Below are positions 1 through 9,088 of a stretch of 64,000 nt of DNA, piece after piece. The notes below the pieces were generated by a model. That model was not told the DNA's origin, made no database searches, and saw only the letters and a program-made list of their open reading frames with translations. The translations under genes and the position numbers were made by a program. Numbering within the stretch: position 1 is the first letter of the stretch; the number at the start of each line of letters is the position of its first letter. Source of the stretch: an uncultured Phocaeicola sp. (GTDB lineage Bacteria > Bacteroidota > Bacteroidia > Bacteroidales > Bacteroidaceae); assembly GCA_948566455.1 (NCBI GenBank), contig CAOYQO010000003.1, forward strand, positions 108,021 to 172,020, given 5' to 3'.

Positions 1-1248
1 TTTAAATATGCTGATGGGACACGTTACTATCCGGTTGGAACGACTTCTTATGATTGGATGCATGTGGCCGGTAACCAACCCGATCAGACTGTAAAATCAT
101 TGGAACTGTCCAAGTTCAATAAGATCAGGATGCTGTTTTTTGTGCAAAACTTTGATCCGGATTATCCTGAACCCTCCATGTTTCCTTTTGAGATAAAGAA
201 GATAACAAAGGATGAAAAGGGAAAGCCTGTGTATGAATGGGATTTCACCCGCTTCAATCCGGCTTATTTTGCTCATGTGGAAGCATGTGTGGATAATTTG
301 GCCGGAATAGGGGTGGAGGCTGATTTGATTCTTTTCCACCCTTATGATGGTGGCCGTTGGGGATTTGACAGGATGCCTTTGGAAGCCGGTGTCCGATATT
401 TGAAGTATCTGACAGCCCGTATGAGTTCATTTCGCAATATTTGGTGGTCGCTGGCCAATGAATATGATTTTTTGAGAGAATTAAAACCGGAATATTGGGA
501 TACCTTTACACATACGGTAGTAGAGAATGATCCTTATTCTCATTTATGTTCCATTCATACTTATACAGCTAAGTATTATAAATATTGGGAACCGGAATAT
601 ACCCATGCCAGCATACAGGACCAGGCACCTGTAGAGGGTTTTGGAAGAGCGGCTACGGTGAAGAATATTTATAAGAAACCGATTATTTTTGATGAGGTAT
701 GTTATGAGGGCAATATGGATAACCGATGGGGAAGCTTGAGCGGTCAGGAATATCTTTATCGCTTGTGGCAAGGGCTGATTGTGGGGACTTACGTAACTCA
801 CGGAGAATGTTATATGGATAATCCAAAAGATTATTCCCGTGATTTTCTGGCTGTAGGAGGAACTTTTCAAGGGGAGTCCTGGAAGCGCATCGGCTTTACA
901 AGACAGATTTTGGATGCACTCCCCAATCCCTTGCATTTATGCGATAGTAGTTGGGACCCATATACTTCTACTGCCGGAGAAAACTATTATATGATTTATC
1001 TGGGCAAAGAAATAAGACCGGAATGGATATTTGATTTACCGGTAAAAAACGCTTTTTATCCACGTTTGAAAGAAGGAGTACGTTTTAAAGTGGAAGTCAT
1101 TGATACTTGGAACATGACGATAGCCGAATGGCCTGTCGTTTTTGAAACGACTGCTCCTGTAAAAGATAGGGTGTATGATAAAAATCAAGGAAGAGTAAGA
1201 CTGCCTGCAAGTCCTTATCTGCTGCTAAGGATAACTGAAGTAAAATAA
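1..1248 (+). CDS. Glycoside hydrolase of the DUF4038/DUF5605 type (5' end outside window)
   Basis: The reading frame is open from base 1, so the N terminus and any signal peptide lie to the left; 415 residues are visible. The visible part looks like a TIM-barrel glycosidase of the DUF4038/DUF5605 kind common in Bacteroidetes pectin loci. Two glutamates sit where a retaining clan-A enzyme would have them: Glu154 of the visible part in SLANEYD (acid/base) and Glu232 in IIFDEVCYEG (nucleophile). The C-terminal ~80 residues look like a beta-sandwich. It is followed by a hairpin and then by the beta-helix gene in the same direction, so it belongs to the pectin locus. It is probably exported and cleaves a side-chain sugar; the substrate cannot be told from the sequence. 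The family call is from motif and context memory, not from a search. Confidence 0.7.
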   Translation, partial: FKYADGTRYYPVGTTSYDWMHVAGNQPDQTVKSLELSKFNKIRMLFFVQNFDPDYPEPSMFPFEIKKITKDEKGKPVYEWDFTRFNPAYFAHVEACVDNLAGIGVEADLILFHPYDGGRWGFDRMPLEAGVRYLKYLTARMSSFRNIWWSLANEYDFLRELKPEYWDTFTHTVVENDPYSHLCSIHTYTAKYYKYWEPEYTHASIQDQAPVEGFGRAATVKNIYKKPIIFDEVCYEGNMDNRWGSLSGQEYLYRLWQGLIVGTYVTHGECYMDNPKDYSRDFLAVGGTFQGESWKRIGFTRQILDALPNPLHLCDSSWDPYTSTAGENYYMIYLGKEIRPEWIFDLPVKNAFYPRLKEGVRFKVEVIDTWNMTIAEWPVVFETTAPVKDRVYDKNQGRVRLPASPYLLLRITEVK

Positions 1249-1262
1249 TTAATGAATGTGTT

Positions 1263-1332
1263 AATTTGCTAATAGGCTGATTTGCCGTTTGGTTCCGCTA
1301 TGTTCGCATGTCAATTGGCCTATTAGCAAATT
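1263..1332. repeat. Intergenic AT-rich hairpin (family copy A)
   Basis: AATTTGCTAATAGGC at 1263-1277 is an exact inverted match of 1318-1332, giving a 15-bp stem around a ~40-nt centre. The right flank TTGGCAAATTAGCACATT (1331-1348) recurs exactly at 33413-33430 in another hairpin of the window, so the elements are related. There is no T-run for a classical terminator, although it sits just after a stop codon. Confidence 0.7.
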
Positions 1333-1405
1333 GGCAAATTAGCACATTATTCAAAATTTGCACATAATAGACCAATTTTTACCTTTCTGTCCCCTGTCTC
1401 TCGTT

Positions 1406-1413
1406 TACTTTTG
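1406..1413 (+). promoter_or_regulatory. Bacteroidetes -7 box before the beta-helix gene
   Basis: TACTTTTG fits TAnnTTTG and lies 29 nt before the ATG at 1442. No clear TTTG is seen ~20 nt upstream. The box makes an upstream in-frame ATG at 1358 unlikely as the start, since it would lie before the transcript begins. Confidence 0.55.
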
Positions 1414-1441
1414 TAGTAGAACAAATCTTAATCTATACAAA

Positions 1442-3988
1442 ATGAAACATTTACATTTCCTCGCTTTTGCCTTGTGCTGGCTTGTATGGGGACATCTGTT
1501 AAAAGCACAAAGTATTGATCATTATAGTTCGTTAGATCCTTCGCAACCTATAGAATTTAAAGGAAACTGCCTTCGTTATGCAGATAAAGAAATTATTTTA
1601 GGTCCGAAAACATTTTTTGTTGATGGGCAGTTGTCCGATAGGGAAGTGGCGGGTAATCCTTATGTTTTTAATAGTTTCAATAAAGCTGCCGCTAATTTTT
1701 CAGCTGGTACGGAAGCGGAACCGATGAAAGTCTATCTGGCTCCATACGTTTATTGGATTGATGATCCTGACGATCCTGCTATTCGTGTTGGAAAAGACGG
1801 TCGTGAACCGTTCGGCTTGGTTGTTAAATGCCCTTATCTTCATATTATCGGATTGAATAGCCATCCTGAAAATACAGTCCTGGCATCCAGCCGTGGACAG
1901 ACACAGGGGGCTGTCGGTAATTTCACCATGTTTGATTTTTGGGGAGACGGTCTGTTGGTTAAGGACTTGACCATGGGGAATTTCTGTAATGTCGATTTGG
2001 AATACCCTCTGAAGAAGGAATTAAGCAGGAAGAAAAGAATGTCTGCCATCACTCAGGCGCACGTCGCTTATTGTCATGGCGACAAGATTGTGGCGGATAA
2101 TGTACATTTCATCAGTCGCTTGAACATGAATCCGCTGAATGGCGCCAAGCGGATACTTTTTAATAAATGCCACATGGAAAGTACCGATGATGCGTTGACC
2201 GGAACAGGGGTTTATCTGGATTGTACACTTCATTTTTATGGTCAGAAACCTTTTTGGAGAAGTGATATGGGCGGAGCTGTATTTTTGAACTGTGACTTTT
2301 ATGTATGTCATGAGGAAGACCGGCAATATTTTTGTAAGTCGGTCGGGCCGTTAAGTATTGTCGATTGCCGTTATCATTCGAAGAAGCCGGTTTATGCGGG
2401 CTGGACACATGATCCCACAGATTGGTTGCGTTGTTACCAATATAATGTGAAGCTGAACGGGCAACCTTATGTAATAGGGGCTGACAAGCCTTATAATACG
2501 GTTTGCATGGATCAGCTGAATCAACTGAAAACTTTCCGGCTGGAAGAGAATGAAGAGGTAGTTTATAATACTTACAATTTATTGAGAGGAGAGGATGATT
2601 GGGATCCTCTTCAGGTGAAAGATCGTGTCATTGCTATAGGTAAGCGGGATGGAAGGGATTATACCCGGATGCCCTCCTGTCTTTCTGTAGAGCCTTTAAC
2701 GGCTTCCATCCAGACTGGTGGCCAGCCGGTCAGACTGGTTGCGACGGTGAAAAGGCATTGCAACTATGTACTGAATAATGTTCCCGTGAAGTGGAAAGTA
2801 CAACAAGGTTATGAAAAGGATGTGAAATTATCTACTTCCGAGGGTTATGAATGTGTTGTCGAGGCAACTAATACGGAGGATGAAACAAAACATTTCACTG
2901 TGATAGCCTATACAGAGGATGGTTTGGAATGTGCGACAGAACTTACGGTTGCTCCCGATTATGTACCGGCTCCCTCGTTTACGGAAGAGCCGGAATTGAA
3001 TATTGCTAAAGGAGTAGCTACTGTCAGTTATGCTTTAAATTTGAATGGGCGTAAGGATGAATCATTGATAACCTGGTATAGATGTACGGACAGGAACGGG
3101 ACTGATAGACTTCCGGTTTCTGTATCCCGCTTGAATGAACCGGAATATTCCTATACGTTGGTAAAAGAAGATGTTGGTTATTATCTGATGGCAGCTATCG
3201 CTCCCAAGCATCTGCGTTGTTTGCCGGGGGAAGAACGGATTGTTGTTTCCAATTCTCCAATAAAGAAAGGGCAAGTGAATATCACTCATATATTTGAAAC
3301 GGATTTTCAGAACTTTCCATGTAAGAATCAACCACAACTTTTACCGGGATTTTGGACGATTGGTGGATATAAGCCTTTGGATACGGCAGCATACGATTGG
3401 CAGGTAGTTCCGGATAAGGATTATTGGATTTATGGACCTGGAATGAATGGTTCTCACGGAACCGGTTTGTTGCAGGATCAGAAAGGAGCCCGTTTGCTGT
3501 ATACTCCACTGGATGGCAGCTATGGAGATATGGCAATCACATTGAATGTGGATGCCAGTAAAACAGCAGGACAAGGTTTTGGTAGTGCTACAGGACAGTA
3601 TTTGGATTTGTATATCAAGTTTGATACCCGTACTTTAACGGGATATGCATTGCGTATCATTCGTACGACCAAGTATAGTAATGCGGTTGATTTTATTTTG
3701 ATGAAATATGAGAACGGGGTGGCTGAAGCCATCAGTCAACCGGTGTCTTCTACCTGCTATCGTACAAATTGTACTCTGACATTGACTGCTAAAGGAGGAA
3801 AATTGACAGCACATGCTTCAACAACGACTCCGCTTCCGGCGCCTGTAACTGATCCGAATTTGAAACTTTCGGTAGATTTGGAGGCGGATATAGCCTCGAA
3901 CACTTTTGGGGGCACCGGTATCCAGCATACGGGCAGTTGTGGTGAAAGTACAACGATGCTGCATTATATGAAGGTGGAATGGGAATAG
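1442..3988 (+). CDS. Secreted beta-helix pectin-active protein (pectin-lyase fold), multidomain
   Basis: 848 residues. The start at 1442 gives a clear signal peptide (MKHLHFLAFALCWLVWGHLL, then KAQ). Residues ~50-400 have the repetitive pattern of a right-handed beta-helix, with short strands ending in aromatic or Cys residues and phrases typical of pectinesterase or pectate-lyase folds. The stretch ending with a GEDDWDP motif resembles the C-terminal cap of pectinesterase-like Bacteroidetes proteins. Residues ~420-620 look like Ig-like beta-sandwiches, and the last ~200 resemble a laminin-G/concanavalin-like jelly roll that could bind polysaccharide. It lies 35 nt upstream of a CE8 gene in the same direction. 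It could be a divergent pectinesterase or a lyase; I could not identify catalytic residues, so the activity is inferred from fold and context. Confidence 0.65.
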   Translation: MKHLHFLAFALCWLVWGHLLKAQSIDHYSSLDPSQPIEFKGNCLRYADKEIILGPKTFFVDGQLSDREVAGNPYVFNSFNKAAANFSAGTEAEPMKVYLAPYVYWIDDPDDPAIRVGKDGREPFGLVVKCPYLHIIGLNSHPENTVLASSRGQTQGAVGNFTMFDFWGDGLLVKDLTMGNFCNVDLEYPLKKELSRKKRMSAITQAHVAYCHGDKIVADNVHFISRLNMNPLNGAKRILFNKCHMESTDDALTGTGVYLDCTLHFYGQKPFWRSDMGGAVFLNCDFYVCHEEDRQYFCKSVGPLSIVDCRYHSKKPVYAGWTHDPTDWLRCYQYNVKLNGQPYVIGADKPYNTVCMDQLNQLKTFRLEENEEVVYNTYNLLRGEDDWDPLQVKDRVIAIGKRDGRDYTRMPSCLSVEPLTASIQTGGQPVRLVATVKRHCNYVLNNVPVKWKVQQGYEKDVKLSTSEGYECVVEATNTEDETKHFTVIAYTEDGLECATELTVAPDYVPAPSFTEEPELNIAKGVATVSYALNLNGRKDESLITWYRCTDRNGTDRLPVSVSRLNEPEYSYTLVKEDVGYYLMAAIAPKHLRCLPGEERIVVSNSPIKKGQVNITHIFETDFQNFPCKNQPQLLPGFWTIGGYKPLDTAAYDWQVVPDKDYWIYGPGMNGSHGTGLLQDQKGARLLYTPLDGSYGDMAITLNVDASKTAGQGFGSATGQYLDLYIKFDTRTLTGYALRIIRTTKYSNAVDFILMKYENGVAEAISQPVSSTCYRTNCTLTLTAKGGKLTAHASTTTPLPAPVTDPNLKLSVDLEADIASNTFGGTGIQHTGSCGESTTMLHYMKVEWE

Positions 3989-4023
3989 AATGATTAAGAC
4001 TTGAATTTAATACTGATGAATCT

Positions 4024-5571
4024 ATGGTTACATTAAAATCGTTTTTAGGTATGATTGCCGCAGTTCCTTTTATAATGGCGTGTAATCAGACAGGGCAGGT
4101 CAATGCAACACTTTTTCCTGCTTCCGGTTCGGAAAATGTCAATCCGGACACTCATTTGGTTCTTACTTTTTCCGAGACTCCTGTCCTAGGAGATTCCGGT
4201 ATGATACGGGTTTATGACGCAGTTACTGACCAAGTGGTGGACAGTTTGGATTTGAGTATTCCGTCTGGTCCTACGGAGAGCCGTACGTATGGTCCGGAAT
4301 GTGATTATACAAAAGTGCCTTATGACTATACTCGTACCGTTGTGCCTACCAATAAAGATACTCGTCCGGGTACTCCTTCGGGAACGGCGGAACCTACTCC
4401 TCCTGTGTACCAGCTTACTATCATAGGGGGATTTACGGATGCCTTTCATTTTTATCCTGTCATCGTGCGTGATTCTATAGCTACTATTTATCTACACAAT
4501 AATATGCTGGAATATGGGCATACTTACTATGTGACTATAGATAATGGTGTGTTAAATTTAGCTGACGGCAGTTTTCAAGGAGTCACTAAAGAAGATGAGT
4601 GGACTTTCACTACTAAATCTGACATGCCGGAACTTTCAGATACATTGATTGTGGATGCTACAGGAAAAGGGGACTTTAATACAGTTCAGGGGGCCTTGGA
4701 TTTTATTCCTGATTTTAATGAACAGCAGACTGTGATTTTAGTTAATCCCGGTGATTATGAAGAATTGGTCTATACAAGAAATAAATGGAATGTTAAAATT
4801 AAAGGAGCAGGAATGGCCGATACTAAAGTACATTATGCAAATAATGAAGTCTTTAATCCTCATCCGCTGACTGTGAAAACCAATGAGTGGCCCGGTACAT
4901 TTCCTTCCCGTCGGGCGGCTTTCATGCTTGATAATTGCAAGGATATAGTCATTGAGGATATGACCATTGCTACAGATTTAAAAGGTCAGGCAGAAGGGTT
5001 GTTGATTAATGGAGAAAGGATTGCTTTATACCGTGTACATATTATAGGTTCAGGAGATGCATTGCAGGCGAATGGAACAATCTATATGGAATCTTGTGAG
5101 TTGGATGGTGGTGGTGATACTATTTTAGGACGTGGCAGCTTGTTTGCTTATAAAAGTAATTTCCGTAATGGTGGCGGCCCTTTCTCATGGGTAAGAAATA
5201 CGGCAGGCAATCATGGTAATGTATTTGTTGAATGCACTTTTTCTACGGAGGATGGTAAACAGGCGGATTACGGACGTACTAAAAGTAACCACGGTTCGGC
5301 CTACCCTGATGCAGAGTTTGTCTTGATAGATTGTAAAGTGAAAAATATAATTCCTGAAGGCTGGAGTTCTATTGGAGCGAAGACTGCTAAAATGTACGAG
5401 TATAATACTTGTGATATGGTGACGGGAAATCCGGTTGATGTATCCAAACGTCATCCATATTCCCGCCAGTTGACAAAAGATAAAGATACAGAGATGATTA
5501 ACAATTATCGGAATCCTGCTTTTGTATTGAAAGGGTGGTTGCCGGATAGTTATATGAATGAAATAAAATAA
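4024..5571 (+). CDS. CE8-type pectinesterase lipoprotein with N-terminal Ig-like domain
   Basis: 515 residues. The N terminus ends in a lipobox (IMAC, Cys20), so it is probably a surface or periplasmic lipoprotein. Residues ~25-200 resemble an SbsA/Big_5 Ig-like domain; from ~208 a beta-helix with the CE8 pattern begins (VDATGKGDFNTVQGAL). Family CE8 removes methyl esters from homogalacturonan using two Asp and one Arg. Here the usual motifs are altered: QAVAL is QAEGL, QDTLY is GDALQ, DFIFG is DTILG and RPW is RTK. The two Asp and the Arg survive but neighbouring conserved positions do not. It follows the beta-helix gene by 35 nt, suggesting one transcript. It may act on an unusual methyl- or acyl-ester, or be weakly active; the canonical CE8 of the locus is at 17066. 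Confidence 0.75.
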   Translation: MVTLKSFLGMIAAVPFIMACNQTGQVNATLFPASGSENVNPDTHLVLTFSETPVLGDSGMIRVYDAVTDQVVDSLDLSIPSGPTESRTYGPECDYTKVPYDYTRTVVPTNKDTRPGTPSGTAEPTPPVYQLTIIGGFTDAFHFYPVIVRDSIATIYLHNNMLEYGHTYYVTIDNGVLNLADGSFQGVTKEDEWTFTTKSDMPELSDTLIVDATGKGDFNTVQGALDFIPDFNEQQTVILVNPGDYEELVYTRNKWNVKIKGAGMADTKVHYANNEVFNPHPLTVKTNEWPGTFPSRRAAFMLDNCKDIVIEDMTIATDLKGQAEGLLINGERIALYRVHIIGSGDALQANGTIYMESCELDGGGDTILGRGSLFAYKSNFRNGGGPFSWVRNTAGNHGNVFVECTFSTEDGKQADYGRTKSNHGSAYPDAEFVLIDCKVKNIIPEGWSSIGAKTAKMYEYNTCDMVTGNPVDVSKRHPYSRQLTKDKDTEMINNYRNPAFVLKGWLPDSYMNEIK

Positions 5572-5706
5572 ATGAGATTAGCTATAACAGAATATTGGTT
5601 TTACCATCTATGAGAGCATGGAGTCATGTATTAAAAGCGAGAACAGGGCTAATGTAGTGGGCCAACAGTTATTATTGAATTTAATAAAAGAAAGTAATAG
5701 ATAATT

Positions 5707-8700
5707 ATGAAGAAGAGTATTATTGCCATAGCATTTTTGTTGTTATGTCCATTTTATGGGGTGAGAGCACAGGAGAGACCGTTTTTTGATTTGTCAGGAA
5801 AAGGATGGCATTTATGGCAGGATAAAAATGCAGCTTGGCAGACAGAGGATATTTATTTGACATTGGAAGAGGCACAGAAAGTTCCTGCAACTGTTCCTAC
5901 AGCGGGATGGGATATATTGACTTCTGCCCAGACTCTTTCGGTACAGGTTCCTGGAACAGCTGAAGAATATCTTCAAACTCAGTCCGGACCCGAAGGAGAT
6001 ATTACAGGAGTTACATGGTGGAGTCGTACAATGGATATTCCGGTATTGAAGAAAGGACAAAAAGTCTTTTTGAATTTTGGCTCTATACGTTCACGGGCGG
6101 AAATTTTTATTAATCAGAGATTAGTGGATTATCAGATTGTGGACAATGTTCCTTTTGAAACGGATATTACTCCTTATATAAAATCAGGAGAACAGGTACA
6201 ATTGGCTGTACGTATAACGGATGCGGGTGGTAACCATGATTGGCGTGACTCCAGAACTATTCCGTGGGGAGATAAAATGTTGCCTCCCGGTCATGGCTTT
6301 GGAGGAATAACAGGAAAAGTTAGTATGAAGGTATGTAATTCTGTTTATGTGGCAGATATTTATATGCAGAATACTCCTCAGATAACTACCGCCAACGCTA
6401 TTCTGACATTACAGAATGAAAAAGGAAAGACTGCGAAGCAGGATCTTCGTATAACGGTGTACGAGTGGAAAAATAAAGAAAAAATAGTTTATTCTAAAGA
6501 GATAAAGGGTATCTCATTAAATAAAGGTATGAATGAGCTGAAGATTCCTGTATCAGCTCCGGATGCGAAATTATGGAGTGTGGATGATCCTAATCTGTAT
6601 GTATGTGAGGTGGAGTTGTCCGAAGGACAGAACTGGGTGGATAAAGATTCCCGCCGTTTTGGATTCCGTTGGTTCGAGGCTTCCGGTATAGGTGATGATG
6701 CTGTTTTTCGTTTAAACGGAAAACGTATCATGCTTCGCTCGGCCATCAGTTGGAGTTTTTGGCCGGTCAATGGTATTTTTCCATCGGAAGAATTGGCTGA
6801 AAGGCAAATTCGCATCGCTAAGGAGTTAGGATTGAATATGTTGAATTTTCATCGTTTTATCGGTAATACTGACGTAATGAATTATGCTGATGAGTTGGGA
6901 CTGCTCTATTTTGAAGAGCCTGGCGGCTTCCGTCTGGATGTGAGACAGCCGTTTATGAATGCTGTTTTGCATGAAAAGGTCATCCGTATGGTAAAGAGGG
7001 ATCGCAGTCATCCCTGTCTGGTTATCTATAATATGATGAATGAATCGGGAAATGCTGCTCCTGAAAAGTTAGAATTGGAAATTCAAGCGATGAAGGATAT
7101 GCGTGTATTGGATCCTTCCCGGTTGATTCTTCGTACCTCGGCTTGGGCTAAGGGAGATGATATAGAAGATCAGGCTAAAATTCATATTCGTCCTTACGAT
7201 GAAAAAGTGTATTGGAGTGGTTGGTATGATTATCATCGTGCCGGAGGACCTGCTGTTTGGAATGAAGGTTTGTACAAAGGCCCTGACGATTATTATAATG
7301 ATACCAAGAATAAGCGTGAAATTGTATTCTTTGGTGAGGAAGGGGCTTTATCATCACCTCCTCGTTTGGAAAAGAATAAAGAAGATTTGGAAAAATATAA
7401 CTATAAAGGATGGGATGGCAGAGAGTTTCTACGTTGGTATGATGAATTCAATAAATTTCTGGATGCTAAACAGTTAAGGACTGTTTATCCTACCGTGGAT
7501 GATTTGTGTGTGGCTATGGGAACTGTATCCTATGAACATCAGGGACGTAAAATAGAATCGGCCAGAATGAATAATTTGACGGATGCATACGTTGTTAATG
7601 GATGGGAATCGGAATTGACGGAGAATTATTCGGGAATTGTCGATTGTTTTCGTTATCCCAAATCAGATCCGGCTATCATAGCTCGTTATAATCAGCCTTT
7701 GTATGTAGCGGTAAAGACCAGGCAACAGGTTGCAGCCGCAGGGGGAAAGGTGGCCGTTGATTTTTATCTGATTAATGAGAAGAATGTCCGGGGAAACCAT
7801 CAATTGAAAATCTCGGTGACAGACTCTCAAGGAAAAGTGATGGAGGTAGGGACTTATGAAACGGAAGCCGCCGGAGGTGAGGTTTATGGTCAGTTGTTGG
7901 TGAAGGATGTAAAAATACCAGTTCCTGCAGTTGGGGGACTTTGTAGGATTGAAGCAAAACTGTGTAAGGAAAATTCTGTTGTTACAACTGGGTATGATGA
8001 TATATTGTCTGTAAATCTGGCATCCAATATGTTGGATGGTAAAGGGGCCGTTTGGGAAGATGGGAGTGCTTTACAGAATTTCTTGAAGGGTAAAACGAAA
8101 GAAGCGGTTGCAGCTTACGAGGATAATTTAGGAAAGTTGGATTGGATTATGGTGGCCCGTCCTCCTAGGAAAGATCAGTTGACAATGGTGCCGATGGAAG
8201 CGTTACGCTCTGCCGATGGCAAACCGGGATTGGATGTGGTCTATTATGAGGATATGGAATTTCAGAAGGAAGTTTATCATGAAGTGGCCAAGGTGGTTAA
8301 TCTGAGTGCTATTGAGGGAGCTACACCAAGTCCTTTTGTGTATATGCTTGATGGTTATGGTATTAAATGGAGTGGTAAAGTACTTCCTTCTGTCAGTGGT
8401 GAATATACGATTATTCCTCAGAGTAATGATCGTAGTATGATTGAAGTCTTTGTCAATGGTAAGAAAATATATGAAATTACCAGGAAGAAAGAGCATTTGG
8501 GCGATGGAAAAGTCTATTTGGAAGAAGGCAAGTCTGCCGATATAGAGATCCGTTTCAGACATCCTCGTAGTAACGCTCGTTGTCGTTTGGATTGGGCTGT
8601 TCCTAATGATAAGATGCCGGATGCACAGCGTTTAATGGAACGTGCCGTAAATGATGGAACCAAAATCTTCATTATTCAGAGTGCTGATGAGTGGTCGGAA

Positions 8701-9075
8701 TTTATAGCAGCTAATAGTAAAGCGGTGTTTAAGGACAAATTCTTTGTTGGAACCAATTGGTTGGGTGGAGTGATGTTTAATAAGCCGCATGATATTTTCA
8801 AGGAACTTCCTGTCGGAAATGCTCTCAACTGGCCTTATCAGGCATTGATACATACAGGGGTGGAGCGTATGGGATTAGTGATGGAAGGTGAGGAATTGCT
8901 GGTCGGAGCCTATCATACTTATCCTATGGCTATCGGAACTGCTATGGGGATTGTACCTATGGGTAAGGGTAGTGTTTTGTTCTCTACATTGGATATCTAT
9001 GGGAACATCATTAATGATTCGGCTGCCGGACTTGTAGCCAAAAAACTGATTTTCAATATGATTGATTTTAAATAA
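5707..9075 (+). CDS. Exported GH2-type glycoside hydrolase with C-terminal PA14-like region
   Basis: 1122 residues, with signal peptide (MKKSIIAIAFLLLCPFYGVRA, cut near AQE). Domains in order: a jelly-roll sugar-binding domain (~75-210), an Ig-like domain (~215-325), a TIM barrel (~330-620), then further beta domains, including one around 880-1000 resembling PA14. The barrel shows Glu446 in NMMNES, the usual acid/base position, and Glu544/Glu545 in FFGEEG, the nucleophile position. GH2 members cut beta-galactosides, beta-glucuronides, arabinosides and others; in a pectin locus a rhamnogalacturonan side chain is a likely target, but the sugar is not readable from sequence. Its stop is 13 nt before the GH31 start, so the two are probably co-transcribed. 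Confidence 0.8.
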   Translation: MKKSIIAIAFLLLCPFYGVRAQERPFFDLSGKGWHLWQDKNAAWQTEDIYLTLEEAQKVPATVPTAGWDILTSAQTLSVQVPGTAEEYLQTQSGPEGDITGVTWWSRTMDIPVLKKGQKVFLNFGSIRSRAEIFINQRLVDYQIVDNVPFETDITPYIKSGEQVQLAVRITDAGGNHDWRDSRTIPWGDKMLPPGHGFGGITGKVSMKVCNSVYVADIYMQNTPQITTANAILTLQNEKGKTAKQDLRITVYEWKNKEKIVYSKEIKGISLNKGMNELKIPVSAPDAKLWSVDDPNLYVCEVELSEGQNWVDKDSRRFGFRWFEASGIGDDAVFRLNGKRIMLRSAISWSFWPVNGIFPSEELAERQIRIAKELGLNMLNFHRFIGNTDVMNYADELGLLYFEEPGGFRLDVRQPFMNAVLHEKVIRMVKRDRSHPCLVIYNMMNESGNAAPEKLELEIQAMKDMRVLDPSRLILRTSAWAKGDDIEDQAKIHIRPYDEKVYWSGWYDYHRAGGPAVWNEGLYKGPDDYYNDTKNKREIVFFGEEGALSSPPRLEKNKEDLEKYNYKGWDGREFLRWYDEFNKFLDAKQLRTVYPTVDDLCVAMGTVSYEHQGRKIESARMNNLTDAYVVNGWESELTENYSGIVDCFRYPKSDPAIIARYNQPLYVAVKTRQQVAAAGGKVAVDFYLINEKNVRGNHQLKISVTDSQGKVMEVGTYETEAAGGEVYGQLLVKDVKIPVPAVGGLCRIEAKLCKENSVVTTGYDDILSVNLASNMLDGKGAVWEDGSALQNFLKGKTKEAVAAYEDNLGKLDWIMVARPPRKDQLTMVPMEALRSADGKPGLDVVYYEDMEFQKEVYHEVAKVVNLSAIEGATPSPFVYMLDGYGIKWSGKVLPSVSGEYTIIPQSNDRSMIEVFVNGKKIYEITRKKEHLGDGKVYLEEGKSADIEIRFRHPRSNARCRLDWAVPNDKMPDAQRLMERAVNDGTKIFIIQSADEWSEFIAANSKAVFKDKFFVGTNWLGGVMFNKPHDIFKELPVGNALNWPYQALIHTGVERMGLVMEGEELLVGAYHTYPMAIGTAMGIVPMGKGSVLFSTLDIYGNIINDSAAGLVAKKLIFNMIDFK

Positions 9076-9088
9076 AATAACAGATACC

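Noticed and set aside
9062..9088. TTG start for the GH31 enzyme
   Set aside because: It overlaps the upstream gene and would put nine residues before a standard signal peptide.
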